From Nematostella vectensis (taxonomy: Eukaryota; Cnidaria; Anthozoa; Actiniaria; Edwardsiidae): DNA of 64,000 nt. Position 1 is the first letter of the stretch. Each line of letters opens with the position of its first letter. Shown piece by piece: positions 36,458 through 49,694 of this stretch. Below the pieces are notes generated by a model, which did not search any database, had not been told where the DNA came from, and saw only the letters and a list, made by a program, of their open reading frames with translations. A program made the translations under genes and the position numbers. The stretch covers positions 13,133,951-13,197,950 of the forward strand of contig NC_064041.1 in the NCBI RefSeq assembly GCF_932526225.1, written 5' to 3'.

Positions 36458-37505
36458 CGGCAGAAATAGGCGACGTCAACTATGGGATCACGTGACTTTT
36501 TGAATGACAAACTCGCGCGCGCTCTGTCTTTTGGCGGCAAAATGACAAAAACAAAAAGCGACTCAGCCAGAAATGCCAGAAAATGCTTATTTTTATTAAA
36601 GGTCTTTAACGACAACAGCAATCCCTGTTTATTTTGGCGAGCATCTGTTACTCAAAATGTCACATGAGTTTCCGACCTTGTCCCAGTTCTGGCGCCTGTT
36701 TCTCGAAACACCCGAGAATTCTTGGGCCCGAAAGCTTTATTTTGCCTTTTTGCCCAAAATTTCGCATGTTTTTCTTATTGAGAACCGCTTTCATGTTTTA
36801 GAACAGTTTGAACTTCCTCTTGGTTCACATTCCAAATGATTACGCTCAATAGGGCTATTTTCGAAGTTTAAAGCCAAAAAGTTGCCCGAAAAGTCTCGGG
36901 TGACTGCGAGGTCCCGACAACTTTCTTATTATTTAAGCCATGTGAATTTCGGGCCCGAGAAGTTCGGGAAAGATCAAAATCTATAAATCTATAAAGAGAA
37001 TCATCCTTTACATGAATCGTTGTGGTAAAATACGATGTTTGACGATATTTCAACACATTTAAATACCATAAATTTTATAAAAATTAGCCAGCTTTTCAAA
37101 TTTAAGGAATAAATCGTTTTCGGGCCCTAGAATTCTCTGGTATTTTGAGAAACGAGCCCCAGATCGAGTTGTGACGTCATCGAGCTCGTCACAGAACTCA
37201 CCCTCCCCACCCTAATGGCATCATCTACGAATAGAGGAAACAGGTTACCAACGCCAGGGAGGCTAATGTGCTCTACTTCAAACATAAAAAAGGTAGACAA
37301 AGAATATCTATAATGGCAGGCTTCAAATACGAACCTAGGATATAATATTAAGAGCGCGATCAGTAAAACCATAAACACCTAAAGTATGTGTGGAATATTT
37401 ATTGTCTTCTGAAGAATCAGATGCGAGAATTCAGACACTGAGACATGTTTCTATCTAGTTGACTGCTTGAATATCTCACGAGCGATGGGTTGGAACAAAC
37501 ATTCT
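36458..37505. other. Non-coding stretch 3' of the copper transporter
   Basis: No gene is supported. TTCGGGCCCGAGAA and CGGGCCCTAGAATTCTC near 36,950 and 37,120 echo CCCGAGAATTCTTGGGCCC near 36,710, so an inverted-repeat element about 430 bp long may lie between about 36,690 and 37,150. Confidence 0.4.
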
Positions 37506-38048
37506 ATATATATCTAAATGATTAGAACCATTATCGAGTATTGTTCTGGCGTTTGGGCTTGTTGCTGGGAGGTCAACAGCAGAATGTTGGAACGCCTCTA
37601 AAATCGTGCGGCGCACATTGTTGCCCAGTCACCTGACAGTGCTAGCGCTATAGGCTTCCTTAACTGGCCAGGATTGCAAGACGTGACCTGGTAAACTAGA
37701 GCCTTAAAGGCCAATGCCCCCAATATTTTAGAAATTATATTAATTATAACAGAGACATTTCTTGAAGAACGACCCGCCAAAGTAATTATCTGCACCTCCC
37801 TCATGTACGGACAGAGACAGTTATCATGGCTGCACTGTTTTTAACCAATTGCATATTTTATTATATAATATTTTAGACTTACTTAATATATACATATATA
37901 CTTTATATATACACATAGATATTTTTAAATTTAAATTTTTCCTTAACTTTTTGTTAAAACCCAGGGCTCCTGTTGATAGCAGAAATAGCCCTTTGTGGTT
38001 ATCTGAATGGACTACCCTGGGTATTTTTAAATTTTTATTTTAAATAAA
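37506..38048 (+). mobile_element. Decayed LINE fragment (reverse transcriptase C-terminal end and 3' tail)
   Basis: Plus-strand reading gives RTIIEYCSGVWACC, VNSRMLERL, then a stop and NRAAHIVAQSPDS with GFLNWPGLQD. This is the C-terminal segment typical of CR1/L2-like reverse transcriptases. Further remnants run to about 37,840, and an AT-rich tail with AATAAA lies near 38,042. Several stops and shifts make it inactive. Confidence 0.65.
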
Positions 38049-39177
38049 GGTGTCTATCCATCGTTCATTTTTCCGGTGTTCACGGTTTTACGGGTCGCGC
38101 TGTAACATGGGAATAACATCGGGATGTGTCGAGTTCTCAATAGACACACGTATAATAAATGTGACCGAATCGTATCTTCATGTGTCATATTCCACTGTCT
38201 GCAATACATAAACGCTTATAAAAACATGGACTACGCCGTAAAAAAAAAGTTGTACTATCGGTTCCTTAAATGATCTAATCGGGATCGTTCATTTAATTTC
38301 GACCATCCGGGGGTGGGGGTGGGGGCGTTTATTAGATAGGAGGCGTTCTTCAGATAGGAGGCGTTTATTAGATAGGAGGCGTTCTTCAGATAGGGTCGTT
38401 TGTTAGCTCATAAACGGTATACATTTTGTAAAGCGACGCGCACTATCTTGGCCATCTTAGACAAAGTTTTAAGAAAGTTAAATTATCGTGCGAGAATAAC
38501 TGCTTTAATTGACACGTAATATTTAACTAGAAGACTTCGCATAAGGGTGTGATAAAACTCTAAGACTTTACCTGAAGACAAAACTGTGTTTTTGGAGGCC
38601 AGGGAGAGTACAGGAAAGGGGAGGGGGTATTTAATGGGTTCGTCCACATATTGGGACCTAGAAAAATGAACCGGGACACCTTGTCTATCTCGGAATTGCA
38701 GTACACAATTTCTCCGTATGATAACAAGCCTTAATGAAATGATATTTTCCACCGTCCCTGTGCGTTTGAATTCTTCTCCTTTGGATATGTTGAAGGTAAG
38801 GGTCCTTATAACCGACCGTACTGAATATTACTTTCATATGTTAACGCGCAAGGACGTGTGAATAAAGATTTGCTGTATCAGTCCTCTCTCCCTTCAAAGT
38901 GCTCCCTTTCTATACCGTTGTTTTACGTTACTCGCTGTCTAAGAGCTCGATGGAATTCCAAACATCCACGATAGTCAGATGCATACTCGTGTAGTCAATT
39001 GTTTTGATGAAGGCAGCACATGGAAAAAGTATGAAAAAGAGTGCACCATTTTCAAAATAAATGGCTCGGGCATGACAATTCTAATGAACATTTAAAATTG
39101 CAGCGACCTGTTAATTAAACTTACTTATCATACATTCACTGCAAAATCAAATCGCTGTGTCTCTAGAAAGACCAATA
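38049..39177. other. Non-coding stretch with a GGAGGCGTTTATTAGATA-type repeat
   Basis: Between about 38,320 and 38,410, GATAGGAGGCGTTTATTA and GATAGGAGGCGTTCTTCA alternate, forming a short tandem repeat after a G-rich GGGGGTGGGGGTGGGGG run that could form a quadruplex. No gene is seen. Confidence 0.5.
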
Positions 39178-39353
39178 GACCGTTTTCACGATGTTGCGCG
39201 CGCGTCCAAAATGCCACAGACTGGCGGGCTACAGCTGATCCAGCTTTTTCTATAGCTTCGTCTGCAAACTCCACTTTGTACGACATTGTAGATCAGCTGT
39301 GGCCCCCCAGTCTGTGGAATTTTAGATGCGCGCGCAACATCGTAAAAACGATC
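39178..39353. mobile_element. Foldback MITE with TA flanks
   Basis: The ends GACCGTTTTCACGATGTTGC and its near reverse complement at the right end define terminal inverted repeats of about 65 bp within a 176-bp unit. A TA dinucleotide flanks each side (39176-39177 and 39354-39355), consistent with a Tc1/mariner-type target. The arms contain CCACAGACTGG and CAGCTGATC. It has no coding capacity. Confidence 0.6.
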
Positions 39354-39399
39354 TACTGCTACCAACAGCAGTACAACCAAGTGTTGTGGAAGCGGAAGA

Positions 39400-42300
39400 G
39401 CCAACACCAGCAGAAATATCCGGGCAACCAATAGAAATCCGATATTGCTTGTGGCCACACACAGCAGATACAAAAGAGAGCTTGAAACCTTGTAAAGACA
39501 CACTTCATTTTAGACATAGTATAGTATACTTGTAACCTCAAGCTATGCCGAACAGTAAAGCTACCTGTTTACTTCAACAAGACTCAACTCATCTTTCCCC
39601 CGAGACTAGTAAAGGCGTCCAGTACTAACCCTAGTAGAACCTGACAAGTTTACTAAACTGGTGGAGAACCGGGTAATTTGTGCCCAATCTAAATGCACCA
39701 GGGCTCCCTGCTTGTGAAAAGCTCTGTTAGTAAGGAAGCCCTTGCATCTTGTATAACAACGCTACACAAAAGGCAAAGGCAAAATTGACAAGATCGTAAA
39801 ACAAGTAAAGAGAAAATAAAAAGAAATAGAGGAAAAGACCCTTCTGCGAGTTTGTGACAGCCTGGAACTAGATACTCCTTGGGAACATACCTCGAGAAAG
39901 AAGAAAAAAAAAACTGTCATAAGTTAACACTGGCTACAAACCAGCAAGGAGTTGGAGCTCTCACACGAATATACTGATAATGGTAAGTATAATATACTTA
40001 TTTCCCCCTTAAACCTTATTTCTTCTGGGACCATGTCGAAACAATACAGGAAAAAATTCGATCATTGCCTAATGGAGCGAGCTTGAATACCTCCCTGCTC
40101 GCTAAGCGTGGTTGCTCTTTAATAAATTTGTTGCTTGGGAACAGAGGATGCCTGGTATACGATCCCGGTGAAAACCCCCCGTCATTACATTACTCCCTAC
40201 CAAGACATACACATTGGATAGGAACGCCACGCGCAAGACCTGACGCCTGATCATATTGATGACATTCAACATCTAGCTTTTGGAAAATCTTAGAATCCTA
40301 ATACAACTTTTTGGTAATTTATTTTTATTTTTTTTTTCTTTTGCTCTACATCTTAAATAATTTTAATTATAATTTATTTAAGAAAAAATATCGTATTCGG
40401 GTGTGTCGTAACTATGAGTCATCCTGAGTCATGAAGACATCAGATACCAGGAATATCTGGACAACCAATAGAAATCCGATATTGCTTGAGCTAGAGCTTG
40501 AAATCTTGTAAAGACACACTTCATTTTATACGTATACTTGTAACCTTTTACTCTACGCCGAACAGTAAAGCGACCTGTTGACTTTGTTAGTACAGAATTG
40601 TCAGTTGTCCAAAAACAATAACGGAATCCACAAAATAAAATATTATCACGCTAGGCTAATGATCAGAACCACTGAAGTGTGCACACATGAATGAAAGTTC
40701 CTATCAGAAGCGACTCGCGTGCTTGTACTAACACTTTTCCAGGCACGAAGTTGAAAGTTATTAACTATTCAGTGTTTCTGGTCAGAGTTTCTTAATTGTT
40801 CCATAATTTTATTATATATTTATGATCCATTAAAAATCACGATTTTAGCTAAACCAAAGCCCGCAAAGTTTTAATCACGCTATCAAACATATTGTAAAAA
40901 TAACGATAAAAACAGCTTTATATAATTTTCCGGTATTTAGCATAGTATAAAAATGATTTACGCTAACGTTCCAATCTGAAAGGCGTCGCTTGGGTTACGA
41001 GATAAGGCACTGATGTAATGCAATTACCTGATCTCAAACTAATTATATCAGTGCACAGTATCGCCCCAAACGCGCATAAATACGGAGGAGAGAGAAGAGT
41101 TAGAGAGAGTGGTACAGATCGAGACTTGGTCGAGACTGAACAGAGAGTGCTGTAGGAAGGTAACTATGATTAAGTTTGCATTTTGATTAAATCGCTATTT
41201 GAATTCATCTCTGTGTTGTTGATTTCCCTGCTCGAACTCACGCTGTCGCGACCTCTCTTGTCCGCTAATACCTTAGTGGCAAAAGTTGTCGTCACAACTT
41301 AACAAGTGTCATCTCATCTACTCGCCCCCGAGATTGGAAATAGTGTTTGGTTCCATCGTGACCCAACTCTGTTTTTCACATATTGTCAAAGAAATATCAA
41401 TTAAAGATAAAAAAAACCTTTTCAAGAAACTTTTTATGGGAATGCGTTTTCCCTTTTCATTTTTCTCCTCCACTCGTGCCTCGTGGATATTAAAATCGAT
41501 TTCTGTTATTTTATACTTTTTTTTCAAGATGTCCCTTTGCACTCTTTCATGTCCCACGCAGAGAGCAGATGCGGAATTGATTGATGCGTGGATGCGTTTG
41601 TAATAAATTCGTTGGTGAGGAACAGAAGCTACGTGGTTACGATCCCGGTTAAACCCCCGTTACTCGAGACCGTCCTCGACCTTGGCCAAGTACATATTGC
41701 ATGGACGGCTTTTGCGCTTACATTGCTCAACACCATCGTCCTCTTGATACTTATCTACAATATGACGCACTGTCTTACTTTGCCCCGCACAGAGTACAGC
41801 GCGATCAGGTCGAACTGCAAGCGTGTGGTACTGCGGTAATACAACAGCGTAAAATACCAACCACGGTCTGGCCGGCATTTCATCCACCCAAATCTTAAAG
41901 AATGGCCCCGACACCACCATCTCAACAACAACATGCTCGTCGTTGCCGTCGTCGTCGTTGTCATCACCGCAACTCGAAGTGGCATGTGCGCAGTGCTGGA
42001 CGTATGCGCGAGTGGATTCGGGCTCTCGCCTACAGATGCCTCATTTGTATGGTAGCTCGGGAGTAAGTTGCTATTCGCCTCTAGTGCTGCGGTAGCTTTA
42101 TGCATGAAGGCTTGTCTTCATCGTGCGGCTGAAGCGTCATAAAGGACACCACTTGCACATTGTCACTCCTGTGTGACGGGCATCCACTTCGTAAACCGAG
42201 GCGATGCACGAGGCAGTAGGCACCAGAGGAACTGGTACCTAAGACCGCGAAAGATTCCGTAGATATCACTACCCCGACTTTTACAATACTTCCCGCAACA

Positions 42301-45300
42301 TTGACCCTCCAAGACTGAGTACACCTCCTCCACCCGCGGATTTACCAGAGTTTGCAGATGCCTAGTGGTGGAACGAGCAACACATGTTTGCAACTCATGC
42401 CACCACTAGAAGGATTCGATAGCGACGACGAATGGCTTGATTGGTAAAGGACAAAACCCCACAGACAAGGAAATGACCACATATAAATATGTCAACACAA
42501 AAAGAAAAAAAAAAGAACTGTTCTTAGGGAACTGAAATATCAATTGATGATTTTGAAAAAAAATCCTCCTATTTTAATGCGATTTCCCTTTTCATTTTCC
42601 TTCTCCACTCTTGCCTCGTGAATATTAAAATCGATTTCTGTTATTTTATACTTTTTGTTTTCAAGATGTCCCATCGCACTCTATCTACGTCCCACGTAGA
42701 GAGCACATGCGGAATTTATTATTGAAGATTCTTCTTTTTCTGTTACTGTAAATTTTAAATAATTTTAATTATAATTTATATAATTCACGATTGGTGTGAT
42801 ATTCCTTTTATAATATATCTTTTATTATGTTATCATCTTTCTTTTTTTTCATTTTCTCGACGGAGCTCGAAACTTAAGGAGGAAGTTATGTGATACAACT
42901 AATATCTACTATTTACATGAACTAAATTTGATATATATACTCACATTTATTCGTACTCTCGGACGGAACTTGCACTTTGGATAAGAGCACCACATACGAA
43001 ACCTATCGCCCCATTTGTATTACTGAAAATCTTAGAGTACTAGCTAAACCCTTTTTATTGTAAATTTATTATTTAAGATTTTACTTTTTCTTTTAATTTA
43101 AATATTTAATCATTTTCATTATTCATTATAACTTACACAGTCTGAAATATTAAGTGGAGAAACTGTTCGTCGAAAAATCGCAGTTAATAGAAAAATCGAT
43201 GAAGTTAAAGAAGTGAAAGAAAACGCATGTCAAAAACCAAATTTCGGCGTATACAAAAAAAATCAAAAACTGGTTTTCTTAACCAACTGGTTTTCTTAAC
43301 AAAACCTATCGCCTTTAGAAAAATTAGTTTTTGAAAATATTAGAGTACTAGCGAAACCTTTTTTATTGTAAATTTATTATTTAAGATTTTACTTTTTCTT
43401 TTACTTTTAATATTTAATCATTTTCATTATAACTTATTCAAGAAAAGATCTTGTTAAATATTCGAATATTTTGTGACCATGAGTCAGTCTGAGTCATGAA
43501 GTTATCAGATGGCAGGAATATCTGGACAACCAATAGGAAACCGATTTTGGCACTCAGGATTGCTTGTGGCCATACACACGCGGATACAAAAGAGAGCTTG
43601 AACTCTTGTAAACTCACTCAACATTCCTGGAACCTCTTCACACTCGTGTAAGACACAAGTTCAAGTTGCTGTACCAAAATAAATCCTGTGGACCTCGAAA
43701 AGCCTAAAGCCTAAAAGCCTAAAACCCTTCTAACAAGATTAGCAAGACACCATCTGCGTTTCAGTGATAAAAACACTGTTACCATATACATCTTTCTTTG
43801 CTTACAAAGTCATCAGATGAAGTCTTGTAAACTCACTCAAACATTCCTTTAACCTTTTCACACTCGTGTTAGGTACAATATCAAGCTGCAGCATCAACAA
43901 TTAATTTTTTCTGTGGACCTCGAACATCTAAATTCTTCAAACCCCCCTACAAGATTAGTAAAGCTACAGCTGCATTTTCAGTGCTGATAGCACTGGATAC
44001 CAGATACCCTTTGCTAATACTGACCTGGGCGCCTCAGGGAAAGGGAAAGCGAAAGGGAGGCCGAAAGCGACGTGGAGGCGACCGGTCGAGAGGGAGGCAG
44101 GGTGGAGGTCATAGGTGGAGGCGAGAGGTGCAGCGGTGGAGACAGGGCAAGATGGCGAGACTCTGTAGAGGCCTTGTGTGCCTTATGGGGCGAAGAGGAC
44201 ATTGAAATCTTGTCAAATGAACTTTCTTCACACACTGCTACTCTTCACACTCCTGTAAGACACAAGATCAAGCTACAACCTCAAATTAAACCTTCCTGTG
44301 GACCTCACAAGTCTTAAGTCACCTAAAAGCACTGATAAAGTGCCGTAATCCACGGTTGTTAGTGAAAACCTCTTATTTGAGCCAATGCACCAGAGACGCC
44401 TTAGAGGGGGGGGGGAGCACTTAGCATATGTCTGCCCCAACACGATAACAGCAGGAAACCAGGATATCACTTGGTTCGGTGTGCCTTGGACACCAAGAAC
44501 AAAATTGACATTTCGCCGAACCCAAAAAAAGAAAGAATACACTTGGGGGGACGACAATAGTTGTCCAAAAATGGCAGCGGAAATCTCGCTGTGTAACGGG
44601 AGCCGCATCACGACCCTCGCTGTGTAACGGGAGCCGCATCACGACCCTCGCTGTGTAACGGGAGCCGCATCACGACCCTCGCTGTGTAACGGGAGCCGCA
44701 TCACGACCCTCGCTGTGTAACGGGAGCCGCATCACGACCCTCGCTGTGTAACGGGAGCCGCATCACGACCCTCGCTGTGTAACGGGAGCCGCATCACGAC
44801 CCTCGCTGTGTAACGGGAGCCGCATCACGACCCTCGCTGTGTAACGGGAGCCGCATCACGACCCTCGCTGTGTCGCCCTTATGGTTTATTGTCACGCGGG
44901 AAAATATCGCAGGGTGTCGGGCAAGTACGCTAGTACTTGCCAAGCGGGAAATTAATACTAGGTGATGGGTTTCGCTATTTTTAATTTAGTTAAATTACCG
45001 CCAACTTATGCCGGGAGTTGATGCATTCTGTTTAGTTATGAGTCAACGGGAATTGGCCCCTCCCCAATTGTAGGCGGGTCCATATTATTTTCAAGATATT
45101 CGTGAATCGTAAATCGAGCGCCATGCCCGTTCCGTATTCATCAACTACCGGTAGAAAGCTGGTTCTGACTTCGGGAGCAGTTAACTCTAGGTATCGTCTA
45201 GGTCTAGTGAAATTCTGATATAGCCAGAATTTGTACTAAGGGAGCAAGTGCAAAACTGATTGGAGTGTGTCAATCATTGTGGTCACGCATGAAGATTGTC

Positions 45301-47650
45301 ATGCGCACTAGCTCGGCAAGCATGAAGTGCGTTACCTCCGAAGTCAACAACAATCGTATAATCATTATGTAGGTCACGGCAAGTCCAAGGTTAACCCAAT
45401 GGCATGTCTGCGTTGGAATGTCGTCCTTCGAACACCCATTGGCTTTTCCTTTATCCAAACGGAACTAAACGTTTTTCGGGTTGTCTGTGAAGGTCTCTCG
45501 TTTGGGCTTGCCGTCATTAGAGAGCATACAAAAGGGATGCGGTACGATACCCCAAGATCATCCTAAAATTTATTGCTTGTGTAAATTAGCGTTTGTAACA
45601 GCGACCAAGAACCCTGTACCGTCCCCACATCTCGTCTCTGTCGTTTGTTACAATAGTCATAGGTATATTTCTTTGCCTATACAAACGCGGCACACAAAAC
45701 AGGCATAGGTGCCCAGAATGTGCTAAATCTATGGAATTGGGAGTATGAGTGGAAAATTCTGAAAATAGCTAGGATAAAGGAGTGTACTTTTTTTTCTCTT
45801 CTTAAAATTTTGCTTATGTAATGCCTTTGGGTGGTGCATACAATTACCGCCGTTTAAACATTTCGCAGAATTAACTATACTTTTAAGATCATACTTCCAT
45901 TTCGAAGGAAATGTTAGTTTAAGGGGGAGGAATATGTAAGGGCAATATTTCCTCCACTGCGCTTGGATACACAGAACTGATTAATACGATGTCAAAGCAA
46001 GCGCCTCGCGGGTGGTTGTCACCTTCTGTCACGAACTAGCTAGGGCGTGCAGATGTTACAATTCCATGGAAAACTAGGTGAAAAGGTACTTTTATCGAAT
46101 GATTCGAATAATTGTAAATCGAAATAAGCTATATCTAAACAATACCTACTTATGCATTATAAAATATAAAAGGAACGCCAGAGAAAGGAACAATCATTAA
46201 GAGCAATATTCTCCCAATAAATGACATCAGCCTTCCAAAAAATTGAGTAATCCTGACCTCAAAGTCTTGGTGATATAGGTAATGATTACATCATCGAAGC
46301 ACGTAAAAGAATAGCGTTGTAAGCTTAGTAAGACAAAGTTAGCTGGAGTCATTAGGGAGAAGCTAAGCAGCACAAAAAGAACAGAGTATAAGAAGATTAA
46401 AGATAATTAAATGGCATTTCTTATGTAGTGTTGTTTCCCTGCTCGGACTCACGCTTAAGCCACCTCTCTTGTCCGTTAATACCTTTCCTTAAAGCAGTCA
46501 AACCGGTTTTTGCTAAATTATTAATTAGTTAGTATGAAAAGGAGTTCACCATAAAACGCATTGCACTGGTAATAACGACAGCTTGCTGCGGGGGCTATCG
46601 AGTAAGTTCTGTTGGCTTCGTGAAGACAATCCCTAGTCAAGGAAGAGGCCTAGTAAGGATTCCCTTCTATCAGCCTCGCCTTCTGAGAATCTGATCGTTG
46701 CCTTCTAGAACGAGCTTTAATACCTCCCTGCTATCGCGAAGCTGGTATACGATCCCGGAGAAACCCCCGTTTTTAAAGTAGCACAGTCATATCATGACAC
46801 ACAAAGGAAAGGAACATACAAATAGTGGGAAAATACCAAAAAAAGGCATTAAATAGGGAACCATATAGGGACACAATCCTAGCTGCCCTCTATATTCAAG
46901 TTATTATCTATTTTATCTAATCTTATTTTTATTCTAAAAAAAACAGAAGCTCACAAACTTTTCAGGCAACCTATAATGCCTGTCTTTTTTTCTTATATTC
47001 ACCTTTATTTTGTATCGCTTTTCTTTTTTGTTTTCTAGGCGGAACTCGAAACTAAAGGAGGAACTTATGTGATCCAACTATTTACATTTATTTAGTTGGA
47101 TACATACTAGAACAACGGGGTTTAACCTTTTGGCTGCCAGAAAGCCATATGTAACAAAAAATCCTCCCCTCCCCCTTGTCGCTGAGCCCCCCCTTTAGCG
47201 ATAAGCTAGATCCGCCCCTGTTTCTTGAAGTTAATCTTTGAATAGGCAATTCTGTAATTTGCCATTGATCATATGGTGCTCAAGTGCAGGTGGCGTTGAG
47301 GAGTGACTTAGAATTCACACCTTTATTTGAACTATTTGCCACCACTTGCCGGTTGAATAGGGACGCTAGGCGCATCAGCTGACGCCTGTTCATTTTGTTG
47401 ACACTCAACTTTGTTAATTACCTTTGGAAATTCCAGTTATCTTATGTAAAACTTAGAATCCTAGTTTAAACTTTTACTGTAATTTATTATTCAAGGATGT
47501 ACTTTTCTCTTGCTCTCAATTTTTAATGATTTCACTTATAATCAATTATTTCAGGATTGCTTGAAGCCATACACACGCGGACACAATAAAAGAAAGCTTG
47601 AAAATTTTATCCATTATTTTCAATTTTGAGTTGACAACAACCAAGAATTT
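39400..47650. repeat. Mosaic of diverged repeat modules, LTR-like in part
   Basis: Several modules recur with clear divergence. GACAACCAATAGAAATCCGA and CTTGTAAAGACACACTTCAT lie at about 39,420, 40,465 and 43,520. TACGATCCCGGT-AAACCCCC lies at about 40,155, 41,640 and 46,752. A GACGCCTG to AATCTTAGAATCCTA module lies at about 40,230 and 47,380. TCGATTTCTGTTATTTTATA lies at about 41,490 and 42,620. CCCTGCTCGAACTCACGCT lies at about 41,226 and 46,440. AAGGAGGAAGTTATGTGAT lies at about 42,880 and 47,050. The purine run AAGGGGGAGGA before TGTAAGG at about 45,920-45,936 looks like a polypurine tract and LTR start. I see no protease, reverse transcriptase or integrase, so these are remnants or non-autonomous elements. 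No gene is supported across this span. Confidence 0.5.
44588..44873. repeat. Perfect 31-bp tandem array, nine units
   Basis: The unit GCTGTGTAACGGGAGCCGCA plus TCACGACCCTC repeats nine times from 44588 without visible change and ends in a partial unit. Such uniformity suggests recent amplification. There are no spacers, so it is not a CRISPR array. Confidence 0.95.
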
Positions 47651-48844
47651 TCAATTTCTTTAAACTACAACTGGTTTGGAAGCCAAAACCTTGGCATCAA
47701 CGTTCATTATCTATAAAAAGGGAAGCAAGAGCATTAAAACTAAGTCTTCGCAAACAATAACATAAAAAAACTACAAACACAGCTCAGCAAAAACATGTGT
47801 CATGCAACATGGTCATTTATTTATTTGAAACTACATCTGGTTTGTTAGCGTAGAATGGTACATCCTGTGCTTATCAACGTTCCTTTTTATTATCCAAAGA
47901 ATAGCTTGCACGAGTCCCTATTTCGTACTCTTTTTGGTTATTTAGGTCTTTATGGCAGTAGTTTCTAAAAGAGGAATTGTGGGATATTTGTTTTGTTTGT
48001 TTCAGGAGACAAGTCATCTCAAAATTGAAACTTTGAACAAATTTGGATTTTATAAAACTCAAAGGTCCAGCTTATATCAAAGGTATATGATGAAAGACAA
48101 AGGATTGTATACATTATGGTTGACCTGTTTAACTGGTACCTCCATGCTGTCCTTGGTTTGTATTTATATTGATTCCTCGTGTTTTTTTGTAAGTAAGATT
48201 TTTTTATCAGTACATGGTAGAGTAAGGTTACAAACAGAGGAAAAGAAAAATATAATAATATATCATTTGGATATATATGGTAAGTTAAGTACCACCAGTA
48301 CCCACCCTTCAATTTTGTAAACTCGTTTATTATTCAAACCTTCAATCAATGAAAGTCATAGCCATCTCCAATCACTATCCCAAAGGTATAAAATAAATTA
48401 AACTATGATATATTTTTGTCAAAGGAAACACAGAACAGAAGTAGTGTGTTTAAATATCTAGTTGACCTTTTGACGTCAATACCCCTTAAATACTTGATTT
48501 AAACTGATTCTAATTTATGAGTCTTTCAAGAATCAATAAGAAGGCATGGGTAACGTATACCCGAAGCGAAAACGTAATTACTTTACTTAGTAAGCTTACT
48601 TTTTTAAATTCGAGCTTTCACGTTCTCATGCTTTGTATGACTAAAACATTCATTTCCTTGATAAATGAACTTTATAGATACATCTCAATCGATCACAGAC
48701 CAATGAAAAAAAAATTATAGTTTGTTGATCGTATTGAAACATACAAAAAGAGCAAATCTTACCTTTTATGTGGACACAAATGCCACTTCGTTTTGGCATG
48801 CTTTCATAATAAAAATAAAAGATAGTTTGTTGGTTCATCTTATT
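47651..48844. other. AT-rich stretch before the Polinton-type element
   Basis: No gene is recognised. Short frames on both strands near 47,870-48,720 are AT-rich and lack domain signatures. The TATATA at 48,845-48,850 is the left target duplication of the next element. Confidence 0.5.
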
Positions 48845-48850
48845 TATATA

Positions 48851-49077
48851 TGGGGGGGGGGGACTGGGAGGGTTCATAGAAACGAGTGGGAGGCGAAAAT
48901 CGCCCCTCAGGGCCTCCCAGCCCCGTCTTAGGCTTGGGAGGCGCGAGCCCCCCCTCCGACCCCCCAGCTCCATTCCAGGCTGGGGGGCTTTCAGTGGCAC
49001 CGAAACGCGTTTACGTTTCGCGTAGACTAACAGTTGCTGGTTATTAATCTACGTCGGGACCACTTCGCGTAGATGGG
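48851..49077 (+). repeat. Left terminal inverted repeat of the element
   Basis: From the G-run TGGGGG to CGCGTAGATGGG it matches the reverse complement of 60,021-60,239 with a few substitutions and small length changes in the G run. It includes the palindromic words GGGAGGCGCGAGCCCCCC and CAGCCTGGAATGGAGCTG. Confidence 0.92.
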
Positions 49078-49271
49078 AGTCGAGCCGCCATCTTGGATAA
49101 TTGAGCTTGGTACTTCATGACATACGTTTTTAAGAACTTTCTGACTCGCACTCTAATGAATAAAGCTGTTATGAAGTATCAAGGCTATATTTTTCCAATA
49201 ATGCAGTTCGAACCCCCAAGGACTTGCAATTAGACCTCCGTCTGTCCTTTGGTATACCGAGCGTTCGGAGG

Positions 49272-49694
49272 ATGAAGTGCGGAAAAGATTTTTGCGGGTG
49301 GCTAAAGGTCGGCCACGCAAACACGTGCGGCCAGAGGTGCATGGACACCTACTGCAAGGTGCACCTCCAACGGCTCCGTAAGGGCAGCCCCCTCCCCGTG
49401 CCGTGCAGGATCTGCGGCATAGGGACTCAGTCGGAGACGCGGTTGTGCCGCCCTGCGGAGCGAATCGTGAAGGGCAGAGGATGCGTGGCGTCGAGAGGCG
49501 CGCTCGGGGATGGTTCGCACTCGTCCTGTCTGACATCGCAGCCCGCGGTACGGGCAATTAGAGACTGGGTGGCACAAGGCATACCCAAACGCTCGTCCTG
49601 TCTGACATCGCGGCCCGCGATACGGGCGATTAGAGACTGGGTGGCACAGGCATACCCAAACACTCGTCCCGCCGGCAGTGATACGGGGAATTAG
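49272..49694 (+). CDS. Cys/His-rich zinc-binding-like protein at the element's left end
   Basis: From the Met at 49,272 the first 60 residues are rich in paired cysteines: MKCGKDFCGW, TCGQRCMDTYCKVH, then PVPCRICGIGTQ and RLC. The spacing fits a small zinc-binding fold. After about residue 75 the frame runs into tandem repeats (49,519 on) and probably is not native, so the true end may have been lost. Its place just inside the inverted repeat, ahead of the replication genes, suggests a DNA-binding or regulatory role; that is inference. Confidence 0.5.
   Translation: MKCGKDFCGWLKVGHANTCGQRCMDTYCKVHLQRLRKGSPLPVPCRICGIGTQSETRLCRPAERIVKGRGCVASRGALGDGSHSSCLTSQPAVRAIRDWVAQGIPKRSSCLTSRPAIRAIRDWVAQAYPNTRPAGSDTGN

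Noticed and set aside
44588-44873. CRISPR-like array of 31-bp repeats
   Set aside because: Units are directly adjacent with no spacers, and the DNA is eukaryotic.
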